Assembly: GCF_000444875.1 (NCBI RefSeq)
Contig: NC_021985.1
Span: 4,546,170 to 4,610,169, forward strand
Direction of reading: 5' to 3'
DNA: 64,000 nt
DNA from: Streptomyces collinus Tu 365
GTDB taxonomy: Bacteria; Actinomycetota; Actinomycetes; Streptomycetales; Streptomycetaceae
Shown piece by piece: positions 44,331 to 51,615 of this stretch. Under the pieces are notes generated by a model. The model had not been told where the DNA came from. It made no database searches and was given only the letters and a program-made list of their open reading frames with translations. A program made the position numbers and the translations under genes. The first letter of the stretch is position 1. Each line of letters opens with the position of its first letter.

Positions 44331-44515
44331 TCGCCCCAGTCCTCTTCCACCTCGGGGGCGAGGTCCAGGCGCACGCCGGCCTCGGACTTCTCGACGACCT
44401 CGTGCTCCTGGCCGCAGGCCACGCACTCGGTGATCTCGCCCTTCTCCCAGTCGTCGCGCACCTCGAACTCGGTGTCGCACACGAGACAGCAGGCGACAGC
44501 GGTCGCAAGCGTCAT
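44327..44515 (-). CDS. Amino-group carrier protein (LysW type)
   Basis: This is a 62-residue acidic protein from ATG 44515, with AAGGAG 8 nt upstream. It has two Cys pairs (CLVC and CVAC) for a zinc ribbon and the hallmark C-terminal EDWGE, whose terminal Glu carries the growing amino acid. It is the first gene of the long leftward operon, followed by its ligase. Such carriers protect the alpha-amino group and serve as a handle for kinase, reductase and later enzymes. In Streptomyces, secondary-metabolite versions make unusual diamino acids (vazabitide, ficellomycin, azinomycin routes). The gene is easily missed because of its size. Confidence 0.92.
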   Translation of the reverse strand: MTLATAVACCLVCDTEFEVRDDWEKGEITECVACGQEHEVVEKSEAGVRLDLAPEVEEDWGE

Positions 44516-44811
44516 GCCGATGACTCCTTCACATGGAATGGGCGTCGCACGATGTGCCGGCGCCTTGGCTCGCGCACGGATGTCGTCCGCGCGCATTCCG
44601 GGTCCCCCGCGCCTCCCGCGTCGGTGGACGCCTCGGGAGGCGCGGAGGAGCGCCACTTTCGGTGGCAGTGAGGAGCTTTCCGGCCGGTGATACCACTCAC
44701 CTACCGCTGCGGTACCGCTCGCTGCGGCGGTCGCCTAAGCTGGAGGGCCGTGGGCGTTTGACCTGGTACTTTCCAGCCAACGCCGGGGGCACGCAGGGGG
44801 GCGGGCGCACA
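44516..44811. promoter_or_regulatory. Divergent control region between carrier operon and SARP gene
   Basis: This 296-bp region has no gene. It holds a 10-bp inverted repeat (44609-44618 with 44634-44643, GCGCCTCCCG), a 13-bp palindrome TACCGCTGCGGTA at 44702-44714, and an adjoining CCGC-N5-GCGG (44715-44727). The two CCGC/GCGG elements are probable operator sites near the regulator's promoter. CTTTC motifs at 44656 and 44676 are 20 bp apart, not the 22 bp common for SARP heptamers. No convincing -35/-10 pair was found. Confidence 0.5.
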
Positions 44812-47800
44812 GTGACGGGCAGCGAAGACCAAGGACTGCGGTTCAACGTTCTCGGGTCCCTGGAATGCCTGGCCGACGGGCACCGGATCAAGCTCGGCGG
44901 GCCGCTCCAGGAGCGCATTCTGACGTCCCTGCTGCTGGAGCCCGGGCGCACGGTGCCCATCGAGCGCCTCATCGAGACGGCCTGGGGCGAAGCCGCTCCC
45001 GACACCGCCAAGCCGCAGGTCCGCAAGGCCATCGCCGACCTCCGGCGGCGGCTGCCCGGCGGTCCGGCGCTGATCGTGACCGAGGACGCCGGGTACCGCG
45101 GGGCGTTGGAGCCGCTCCAGGTCGACCTGCACCTGTTCTCGCAGCACGTGCAGAAGGCCGCGTCCGACCGCGCGGCGGGAGAACCCGGCGCGGCGGCCGG
45201 GGAACTGCGCAAGGCCCTGGCGCTGTGGCGCGGTCCGGTGCTGAACGGGACGGGCGGGGCGGTCCTCGACGCGGCGTCCACCGTCGTGGAGGAACGGCGC
45301 CTGGCCGCGGTGGAGGAGCTGTTCGCGCTCAGGCTCCAGCTCGGCGAGGACAGCGATCTCGTCAGCGAGATACGCGAGTTCGCCGACGCCTACCCGCTGC
45401 GCGAGGGGCTGCGCGCCCAGCTGATGCTCGCCCTGTACCGCGCCGGCCGGCAGGCGGAGGCGCTCCACGAGTACGCCGCTGTGCGGGACCTGCTGGACGA
45501 GGAGCTCGGGATCAGCCCCTGCCCCGAACTGGCCGGCCTGTTCGAGAAGATACTGCGGGCCAGCCCCGAACTGGACGCGCCCGCACCGGCGCGCCCGGCG
45601 CCCGCCCCCCGGCCGTCCGACGGGCCGCGGGTCGCGGAGAAGGCTCCGTGCACCCTGCCGTACGACCTGCCGGACTTCACCGGGCGGCACCTGGAGCTCC
45701 AGACCCTGCTCGACCGGGGACAGCCGGGCGAAGGGGTGCGGATCCTCGCCGTCGACGGCATGGGCGGCGTCGGCAAGACCACGCTCATCATGCGTGCGGC
45801 CCACCGCCTGGCGGCCGCGTACCCGGACGGCCAGCTCTACCTCGACCTGCGCGGCTTCACCCCGGGGGAACAGCCCCTCGCCCCCGAGGAGGCGACGCGC
45901 ATCCTGCTGCGCGCCCTGGGGACCCCGGACAACGCCGTCCCCGACGACGCCTGGAGCAGGCTCGCGATGTGGCAGGCCGCCTCCGCCTCGCGGCGGCTGC
46001 TCCTCGTCCTCGACAACGCGGCCGACGCCGGCCAGATACGCCCGCTGCTGCCCGCCGCCTCCCAGTGCCTGGTCCTGGTGGCCAGCCGCCGCCGGCTGCT
46101 CGACCTCGACGGGGCGCACTGGACGTCGCTCGGCACACTGCCGCCGCGGGACAGCGCGACGCTGCTCACCCGGACGCTCGGCGAGGAACGCGTGGCCGCC
46201 GACCCCGAGGCCGCGAAGTCGCTGGCGACGCTCTGCGGGCACCTGCCGCTCGCCCTGCGCATCGCCACCGCCAGGCTCCACAACCGCCCCCGCTGGTCGC
46301 TGCAGTACTTCGTCGACCGGCTGCGCGAGGAGGACGCCCTGCTCACGGAGCTGCGCTCCACCGAACGCAGCGTCGCCACCACCATCCAGCTCTCCTACGA
46401 GTCCCTGGGCGACAGGCACCGCCGGGCGTTCCGGCTCCTCGGGGTGCACCCCGGGCCCAACTTCGACCCGCACGCGGCCGCGGCCCTCACGGACCTGACG
46501 CCCAAGGACGCGGAGCAGATGCTGGAGGACCTGCTCGACTCCCAGCTGTTGCAGCAGCACGAGGCGGGGCGGTACTCGTTCCACGACCTCATCCGCAGCT
46601 TCGCCCTCAGCCTCTGGGACGACTCGGCGCGGCACGAGAAGGACACGGCGGTCGGCCGGCTGATGAACTACTACCTGCGAGCGACCAACGAGGCATGCAG
46701 AATCCTTTTTCCGGGACTGCGCCAGTACGCGTCCGCACCGACCGGCGACGCGCCGGGGCTGCCCGCGTTCCGTGACGCGCAGACCGCGCGCCGGTGGTAC
46801 GACCGGGAGAGCAGGGGCCTGCAGGCCACCGTCCGGCTGGGACAGAAGCACGACTTCCACCGCCTGGCCAGCTACCTGGCCAGGAACACGGTGCTCCACC
46901 TGCACGCGCAGGGAGCCATCTGGGACTTCCGCAAGCTGGCGGAGGTCGCGGTGTCCGCGGCCCGCCGGGCGGCGGACACCCAGGCCCTGTGCCTGAGCCT
47001 GGCCAACCTGGCGTCGGCGCACCAGATCCTCGGGGAGTTCCGGTCGGCGACGGAGGCCGCGGAGGAAGGACTGCGGGTGGCCCGGTCGCACGGGGACACC
47101 GTCAGCGAGGCCGCCTTCCTGGACCTGCTCGGCTGGGCACACATCGTGCTCGGCAGCCTGTCCGAGGGATACGACCTCCTGCTGCGGGGCATCGGGCTGC
47201 ACCGCGAGTTCGGCAACATCAGGCGGGAATCCATCGCGCTGTGCAACCTGAGCACCCTGCACCTGTGGCAGGGCCGCAACGCGGAGGCGATCGCCGCCGC
47301 CGAACGGGCCGTCCTGCTCTGCCAGGAGGTCGGGGAGCAGGAGCACGAGGTGGCCGCCCTCAACGACCTGGTCATCGCCCACCTGGACCGGGGCGACGAC
47401 GCGTCGGCGCAGAGGCACCTCGACCGGGCCCTGACCCTCGGCGAGCACTCCGCGATGCCGAGGAACCGGGCCATGTCGCTGGCCCTGCGCGCCCTCCTGC
47501 ACCAGCGCGGCGGACAGGGCGGCAAACGCGACGACGGAGGCGGCGACGGACGCGGCGACGAGGTGATGACGTACGTCGACCAGGCACTCGCGCTCGTCGG
47601 CCCGCTGGGCACGGTGACCTGGCAGTGCGAGGTCGAGAACATCGCGGGACTGGTCCACCAGCGCGGCGGGAACCACGACAGGGCCCTCGGCCTGCACCGA
47701 AGTGCCCACCAGAGGGCGCTGGACATCGGATACCGCATGGGTATGGCACAGGGACTGCACGGTATGGCGAAAGCCGAGCAGTCCCTGGGGAATCACGAAA

Positions 47801-47949
47801 TCGCCCGGGAACACCTGCGCAGCGCCGAAGAACTGTTCGCTGCCATGAACATTCCGCGAGCCATTCTGGGCTCTTCGGACCATGCGCCCGTGTGCTGCAC
47901 GCTCGGGTCTTTTTGCTGCGGCACACAGGCGCAGGACAAAGGCCGCTAG
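44812..47949 (+). CDS. SARP-family regulator with NB-ARC and TPR domains
   Basis: This is a 1,045-residue protein. The GTG at 44812 is chosen because the OmpR-like winged helix (LRFNVLGSLECLADG) starts just after; the frame is open further upstream. Residues 10-95 are the DNA-binding domain, about 100-245 the BTAD domain (ELRKALALWRGPVL, YRAGRQAEALHEYAAVRDLL), and about 285-600 an NB-ARC ATPase with Walker A GMGGVGKTT (near 320) and LLLVLDNAADA. TPR-type helices run from about 650 to the end. This is AfsR-like architecture. It should activate the divergent operon in response to a nucleotide or ligand signal and is the only pathway-type regulator gene in the cluster. Confidence 0.88.
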   Translation: MTGSEDQGLRFNVLGSLECLADGHRIKLGGPLQERILTSLLLEPGRTVPIERLIETAWGEAAPDTAKPQVRKAIADLRRRLPGGPALIVTEDAGYRGALEPLQVDLHLFSQHVQKAASDRAAGEPGAAAGELRKALALWRGPVLNGTGGAVLDAASTVVEERRLAAVEELFALRLQLGEDSDLVSEIREFADAYPLREGLRAQLMLALYRAGRQAEALHEYAAVRDLLDEELGISPCPELAGLFEKILRASPELDAPAPARPAPAPRPSDGPRVAEKAPCTLPYDLPDFTGRHLELQTLLDRGQPGEGVRILAVDGMGGVGKTTLIMRAAHRLAAAYPDGQLYLDLRGFTPGEQPLAPEEATRILLRALGTPDNAVPDDAWSRLAMWQAASASRRLLLVLDNAADAGQIRPLLPAASQCLVLVASRRRLLDLDGAHWTSLGTLPPRDSATLLTRTLGEERVAADPEAAKSLATLCGHLPLALRIATARLHNRPRWSLQYFVDRLREEDALLTELRSTERSVATTIQLSYESLGDRHRRAFRLLGVHPGPNFDPHAAAALTDLTPKDAEQMLEDLLDSQLLQQHEAGRYSFHDLIRSFALSLWDDSARHEKDTAVGRLMNYYLRATNEACRILFPGLRQYASAPTGDAPGLPAFRDAQTARRWYDRESRGLQATVRLGQKHDFHRLASYLARNTVLHLHAQGAIWDFRKLAEVAVSAARRAADTQALCLSLANLASAHQILGEFRSATEAAEEGLRVARSHGDTVSEAAFLDLLGWAHIVLGSLSEGYDLLLRGIGLHREFGNIRRESIALCNLSTLHLWQGRNAEAIAAAERAVLLCQEVGEQEHEVAALNDLVIAHLDRGDDASAQRHLDRALTLGEHSAMPRNRAMSLALRALLHQRGGQGGKRDDGGGDGRGDEVMTYVDQALALVGPLGTVTWQCEVENIAGLVHQRGGNHDRALGLHRSAHQRALDIGYRMGMAQGLHGMAKAEQSLGNHEIAREHLRSAEELFAAMNIPRAILGSSDHAPVCCTLGSFCCGTQAQDKGR

Positions 47950-47959
47950 GCCGCCCTCG

Positions 47960-48112
47960 TCACCGGGGGGTGGAACCCGGCCCCTCGTTGGTGGCCAGGA
48001 CGCGCACACTCTTCCCGGCCGTCGCCGCCTCGACGTCGTGCACCGCCACCCCGGCGCCGAAGGCCATGGCCAAGGCGACGGTTCCGATCAGGCCGGCGAG
48101 CTTGCTCCGCAT
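47960..48112 (-). CDS. 50-residue secreted peptide
   Basis: ATG 48112 is preceded by GGGGAG. The peptide begins MRSKLAGLIGTVALAMAFG, a Sec signal with cleavage likely after VEA, leaving about 20 residues ending GPGSTPR. There is no Cys, so it is not a lasso- or lanthipeptide-like core by eye. It converges on the regulator gene with 10 bp between stops. Function unknown; a signalling role is possible but unsupported. Confidence 0.5.
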   Translation of the reverse strand: MRSKLAGLIGTVALAMAFGAGVAVHDVEAATAGKSVRVLATNEGPGSTPR

Positions 48113-48236
48113 GTTTCTCCCCCTCAGTACGGACGTTCCTCTGAACACACACGATCATCGAGCAGGCACAGACCGTTTATGTTCCGGAGGGATACCTTCG
48201 CAGCACTGTGCGGGCGGTTCCTGAATCAGGAGAAAC

Positions 48237-48266
48237 AAAAAACCCCAGACCGTCGGTCTGGGGTTT
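48237..48266 (-). terminator. Intrinsic terminator of tRNA-Gly
   Basis: A perfect 12-bp stem (48240-48251 with 48255-48266) with a 3-nt loop is followed on the minus strand by a T-rich tail (TTTTGTTT). It begins 5 bp past the CCA end of the tRNA gene, which is on the minus strand. Confidence 0.9.
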
Positions 48267-48271
48267 CCTTC

Positions 48272-48345
48272 TGGAGCGGGTGACGAGAATCGAACTCGCG
48301 CTCTCAGCTTGGGAAGCTGATGTTCTACCATTAAACTACACCCGC
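48272..48345 (-). tRNA. tRNA-Gly (anticodon CCC)
   Basis: The minus strand gives acceptor GCGGGTG/CACCCGC, a D arm with GTTTAATGGTAGAAC, anticodon stem TCAGC/GCTGA with loop TTCCCAA (anticodon CCC), and T loop GTTCGATTC. CCA is encoded after discriminator T. Length is 74 nt including CCA. It lies 159 bp from the last small gene next to the biosynthetic cluster; no integrase gene is seen beside it. Confidence 0.95.
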
Positions 48346-48651
48346 GTATTTCGGATATGACGGCCCCGGTGGGGTCGATGCCCGAACGCTCGCTCACTGT
48401 ACCTCATCGCGGACCCCCGGTGCTCGGAGCGCGGGGGTCCGGGTGCGCCGAGGTCAGGTTCACGGAGTTCGGCAGGCGTGGGATCCCGGTGCGGGGGAAC
48501 CGAGTTGGGGCGTACCGTGGCCGGGTGGAAGAGGGGCCGGGCGGGGCCGGAGTGCCGCCTGGAGAGTCGTCTCTTTGATCCCGTAATGTGGCTTTTGTCG
48601 TCAGGGCAGTCAGCCGGACGCGGCTCTTGGGGAAGGGACTTGAGGGACTTG
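48346..48651. other. Intergenic region upstream of tRNA-Gly and the small CxxC protein
   Basis: The 306 bp should carry the two divergent promoters. TACAGT on the minus strand near 48398 could be a -10 for the tRNA, but no good -35 is paired with it. No repeats or further genes are visible. Confidence 0.4.
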
Positions 48652-48810
48652 ATGGAACGCACCGTCGTGCGCTGTGTGGACGGCCACGTCTTCAGCACCA
48701 CTTCGTTCCCGATGCAGAAGGCCGAGCGGCTCGGCCCCGGCCGGCTGCTGCGGTGTCCGCGGTGCGCCCGGCTCCGCAGCGTGGTGCCGGTCACCCTGCA
48801 GAAGCAGTAA
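48652..48810 (+). CDS. Small protein with a CxxC zinc-ribbon-like motif
   Basis: This is a 52-residue basic protein from ATG 48652 (GAGGG upstream). It has CVDGHVFSTTSFP then CPRCARLRSV; one CxxC pair plus a single Cys and His could bind zinc. It lies 91 bp before dcd on the same strand. Function unknown. The frame is open further upstream, but that part lacks a ribosome site. Confidence 0.6.
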   Translation: MERTVVRCVDGHVFSTTSFPMQKAERLGPGRLLRCPRCARLRSVVPVTLQKQ

Positions 48811-48901
48811 CGGCCCGAGCAGCGGTAACAGCGGGCAGGCCGCAGGCGCGCGGAGCCATCACGATTGTCATGGCTCGGCGCGCCTTGCGTATCCTCGGGG
48901 C

Positions 48902-49477
48902 GTGCTTCTCTCAGACAAGGACATCCGGGCCGAGATCGACGCCGGACGGGTACGCATCGACCCCTACGACGAATCCATGGTGCAGCCGTCGAGCATCGAC
49001 GTGCGTCTCGACCGTTTCTTCCGGGTGTTCGAGAACCACCGCTACCCCCACATCGACCCCTCGGTCGAGCAGGCCGACCTGACCCGCCTGGTCGAGCCCG
49101 AGGGCGACGAGCCGTTCATCCTCCACCCCGGGGAGTTCGTGCTCGCCTCCACCTACGAGGTCATCACGCTCCCCGACGACCTCGCCTCCCGGCTGGAGGG
49201 CAAGAGCTCGCTGGGCCGGCTCGGGCTCGTCACCCACTCCACCGCCGGGTTCATCGACCCGGGGTTCAGCGGTCACGTGACCCTGGAGCTGTCCAACCTC
49301 GCCACCCTGCCGATCAAGCTGTGGCCCGGTATGAAGATCGGCCAGCTGTGCATGTTCCGGCTGACCTCGCCCGCCGAGCACCCCTACGGCAGTGAGCGCT
49401 ACGGCTCCCGGTACCAGGGGCAGCGCGGACCGACCGCCTCGCGGTCCTTCCTGAACTTCCATCGGACCCAGGTGTGA
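48902..49477 (+). CDS. dcd: dCTP deaminase
   Basis: This is a 191-residue protein, the normal length for the enzyme, starting at GTG 48902. It shows MLLSDKDIRAEI, MVQPSSIDVRLD, EGKSSLGRLGL and HSTAGFIDPGFSGHVTLEL, the signature residues of the trimeric dCTP deaminase fold (Arg/Ser and Glu for substrate, catalytic region around HSTAGFIDPGF). It converts dCTP to dUTP for thymidylate synthesis. The C-terminal YGSRYQGQRGPTASR tail closes over the active site. It is followed 10 bp later by a phosphoribosyltransferase gene, so both belong to a nucleotide-salvage operon. Confidence 0.97.
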   Translation: MLLSDKDIRAEIDAGRVRIDPYDESMVQPSSIDVRLDRFFRVFENHRYPHIDPSVEQADLTRLVEPEGDEPFILHPGEFVLASTYEVITLPDDLASRLEGKSSLGRLGLVTHSTAGFIDPGFSGHVTLELSNLATLPIKLWPGMKIGQLCMFRLTSPAEHPYGSERYGSRYQGQRGPTASRSFLNFHRTQV

Positions 49478-49487
49478 GGGCGAGGGC

Positions 49488-49985
49488 ATGAGCGACGTAC
49501 GTGAGGACCTGACCTACGAGCGGTTCGGTGCCGCCGTCCGCGAACTGGCGCAGACCATCGCCGACGACGGCTACGAGCCCGACGTCGTGCTGAGCATCGC
49601 CCGCGGCGGCGTCTTCGTCGCCGGCGGTCTCGCCTACGCCCTGGACTGCAAGAACATCCACCTCGTGAACGTGGAGTTCTACACCGGCGTGGGCACGACG
49701 CTGGAGATGCCGGTCATGCTGGCCCCGGTCCCGAACGTGATCGACTTCTCCGACAAGAAGGTGCTGATCACCGACGACGTCGCGGACACCGGCAAGACCC
49801 TCAAGCTCGTGCGCGACTTCTGCCTCGACACCGTCGCCGAGGTCCGCTCCGCCGTGATCTACGAGAAGTCCCACTCCCTCGTGAAGTGCGAGTACGTCTG
49901 GAAGCGCACGGATGAGTGGATCAACTTCCCGTGGTCCGTTCTGCCTCCCGTCGTGAAGCGCGACGGGCAGGTGCTCGACGCCTGA
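49488..49985 (+). CDS. Phosphoribosyltransferase (purine type)
   Basis: This is a 165-residue protein from ATG 49488, 10 bp after dcd. The PRPP-binding motif VLITDDVADTGKTLK (near residue 92) is intact; the PPi loop is in SIARGGVFVAGGL. The C-terminal WINFPW resembles xanthine/hypoxanthine phosphoribosyltransferases, in which an aromatic residue stacks on the base. It probably salvages a purine base with PRPP. The exact base cannot be told from sequence. A strong terminator follows. Confidence 0.85.
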   Translation: MSDVREDLTYERFGAAVRELAQTIADDGYEPDVVLSIARGGVFVAGGLAYALDCKNIHLVNVEFYTGVGTTLEMPVMLAPVPNVIDFSDKKVLITDDVADTGKTLKLVRDFCLDTVAEVRSAVIYEKSHSLVKCEYVWKRTDEWINFPWSVLPPVVKRDGQVLDA

Positions 49986-49999
49986 GCGGGTGGGGACGT

Positions 50000-50036
50000 G
50001 GGAAGGGCCCCCGGCTTGGTGCCGGGGGCCCTTCCC
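50000..50036. terminator. Bidirectional terminator
   Basis: A perfect 16-bp stem (50000-50015 with 50021-50036, GGGAAGGGCCCCCGGC) with loop TTGGT lies between the convergent phosphoribosyltransferase and Yip1-family genes. Confidence 0.92.
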
Positions 50037-50065
50037 GTGTCTGCGTCCGGGTCGTGGCGGCCGGG

Positions 50066-51028
50066 CTAGAACGTGCCCAGCTTCACGATCGACAGCAGGG
50101 CGATCAGCTGGATCGCCGACGCGCCCAGGGCCTTGGGCCAGGGGAGGTCGTGGGAGCGGGAGACCATCAGGGTGAGCAGGGCGCCCGCGCCGATCCAGGT
50201 GGCCCAGCCGAGCACCTGGACGAAGCCCGCGTCGCCGCCGAAGAACATCGCGAAGACCAGGCGGGGCGCGTCCGTCAGCGACGTGATCAGCATGGACAGG
50301 CCCACCGTCGGCTGCCAGGCGCCGTCGCCGCCGAGCTGGCGGGCCAGGGTGTGGGTGACCACGCCCAGGACGAAGGCGCTCAGGACCATCGCCACGGCCG
50401 TGACGAGGACGATCGGGATCGCGTTGGAGAGCGTCGCGTTGATCGCGTCCGAGCGGGCGCCGTCGAAGCCGAAGACGGCGAGCAGGCCGTAGAGGAAGGT
50501 GACGATCAGGGCCGGGGCCCACATCGTGTAGTCCCGCATGCGCAGGAAGGTCTGGTCGGGCGAGAGGATCACGCCCCGCAGCAGTTCCTTCCAGTGCAGG
50601 GGCGGGCCGATCGGCCCGGACGGGGCGGCGGCGCCGGCGTGGTAGGTCGCGCCCTGGGTGTAGCCGGACGCCTCGTCGACGGAGAAGGCCTGCGTGTGGC
50701 CCGGGTTGTTGGCCGCGTACGGGTCGTGCGCGCCCTGGGCCTGGCCCGGGTGGCCGCCGTCCCCGAAGTACTCCGGGCCGTCGTCGGCCGGGCCCGGGTA
50801 GCCGTACGACGGGCCGCCCTGCGGGTACGACTGCCGCGGGTAGGGCGGCTGCGGCGCCGACGGGTAGCCGTACGCCGGGCCGCCGGGCTGCCCCTGCCCG
50901 GGTCCGTGCGGCGGCCGGCCGGGCTGTCCGTGCCCGTGCCCGCCGCGTCCGTACGGTCCCTGCGGAGCCTGTTGTCCCTGGGGGGTGCGGTTGTCCCGGC
51001 CCCCGCGTCCGATCCTGAATCCAGCCAC
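50066..51028 (-). CDS. Yip1-family membrane protein with disordered N-terminus
   Basis: This is a 320-residue protein. GTG 51028 (VAGFRIGRGGRDNR) is chosen; the open frame extends 27 codons further, but that part is Pro/Gly-rich and overlaps the upstream region without a ribosome site. Residues 1-150 are disordered, rich in Gly, Pro, Gln and Tyr (GQPGRPPHGPGQ, PRQSYPQGG). A Yip1-type domain follows: HWKELLRGVILSPDQTF, then about five membrane helices (APALIVTFLYGLLAVFGF; IVLVTAVAMVLSAFVLGVV; VGLSMLITSL; VLGWATWIGAGALLTLMV; IQLIALLSIV). Function in bacteria is unknown. Confidence 0.75.
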   Translation of the reverse strand: MAGFRIGRGGRDNRTPQGQQAPQGPYGRGGHGHGQPGRPPHGPGQGQPGGPAYGYPSAPQPPYPRQSYPQGGPSYGYPGPADDGPEYFGDGGHPGQAQGAHDPYAANNPGHTQAFSVDEASGYTQGATYHAGAAAPSGPIGPPLHWKELLRGVILSPDQTFLRMRDYTMWAPALIVTFLYGLLAVFGFDGARSDAINATLSNAIPIVLVTAVAMVLSAFVLGVVTHTLARQLGGDGAWQPTVGLSMLITSLTDAPRLVFAMFFGGDAGFVQVLGWATWIGAGALLTLMVSRSHDLPWPKALGASAIQLIALLSIVKLGTF

Positions 51029-51214
51029 GTCATCGAACGTACCTGGTCCCGGAGAGTGGTGTGCCGGGCCCGGGGGTCCCGGCCCGGCTTTGCGGCCGAC
51101 CTGTGACATCCCCTAAGGGACCGTCAGGGGAGCGTTGCGGGAGAGGTCCGGGGTTCCCCGGAGTTTCCGGTGCCCGTCCCTGCGGAGGGAGGTGACGTGG
51201 GTCAGGATGGTGGC

Positions 51215-51541
51215 ATGAGCGTAGTGAAGATCAATGTGCTGAGTGTCCCCGCCGAGCAGCGGGAGGTGCTGGAGCAGCGGTTCGCCTCGCGGGCGCACGC
51301 GGTGGAGAACTCCGACGGCTTCGAGTGGTTCGAGCTGCTGCGTCCCGTCGAGGGCACCGACCAGTACCTCGTGTACACGCGCTGGCGTGACGAGGAGTCG
51401 TTCCAGGCGTGGATGGAGGGGCCGATGAAGTCGGCGCACCAGGGCGGCGGCGAGGGCGGGGAGCGGCCGCGTCCGGCCGCGTCCGGTTCCACGCTGTGGT
51501 CCTTCGACGTGGTGCAGCAGGCGGCCCCGAAGGGCGCCTAG
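51215..51541 (+). CDS. ABM-domain protein, possible heme-degrading monooxygenase
   Basis: This is a 108-residue protein from ATG 51215. It reads MSVVKINVLSVPAEQREVLEQRF...FEWFELLRPVEG...YLVYTRWRDEESFQAWM, typical of the HmoA/IsdG-like branch of ABM proteins that often bind heme. The conserved N-W-H type residues are only partly present. It is a single gene, ended by a shared terminator. It is unrelated in context to the ABM protein of the biosynthetic cluster. Confidence 0.8.
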   Translation: MSVVKINVLSVPAEQREVLEQRFASRAHAVENSDGFEWFELLRPVEGTDQYLVYTRWRDEESFQAWMEGPMKSAHQGGGEGGERPRPAASGSTLWSFDVVQQAAPKGA

Positions 51542-51559
51542 CGGTCCCGGGAGAGACGA

Positions 51560-51600
51560 CGACGGCGCCCCCTGCCTGTGCGGGTCAGGGGGCGCCGTCG
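51560..51600. terminator. Bidirectional terminator
   Basis: A perfect 15-bp stem (51560-51574 with 51586-51600) with an 11-nt loop lies between the convergent ABM and Fe-S oxidoreductase genes. Confidence 0.9.
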
Positions 51601-51615
51601 GCTCGTGGGGGGCCG

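Noticed and set aside
43447..44508. Upstream extension of the DegT-like frame across the LysX-like gene
   Set aside because: The overlapping frame encodes clear ATP-grasp motifs; the extension is low-complexity Arg/Gly/Pro.
44533..44811. Upstream extension of the SARP frame
   Set aside because: It covers the divergent promoter region and precedes the normal SARP N-terminus.
44701..48009. 1,102-residue open frame opposite the SARP gene
   Set aside because: Antisense shadow with no recognisable domain.
48272..48345. tRNA-Gly as attachment site of an integrated element carrying the cluster
   Set aside because: No integrase gene and no repeat of the tRNA 3' end were seen in the window.
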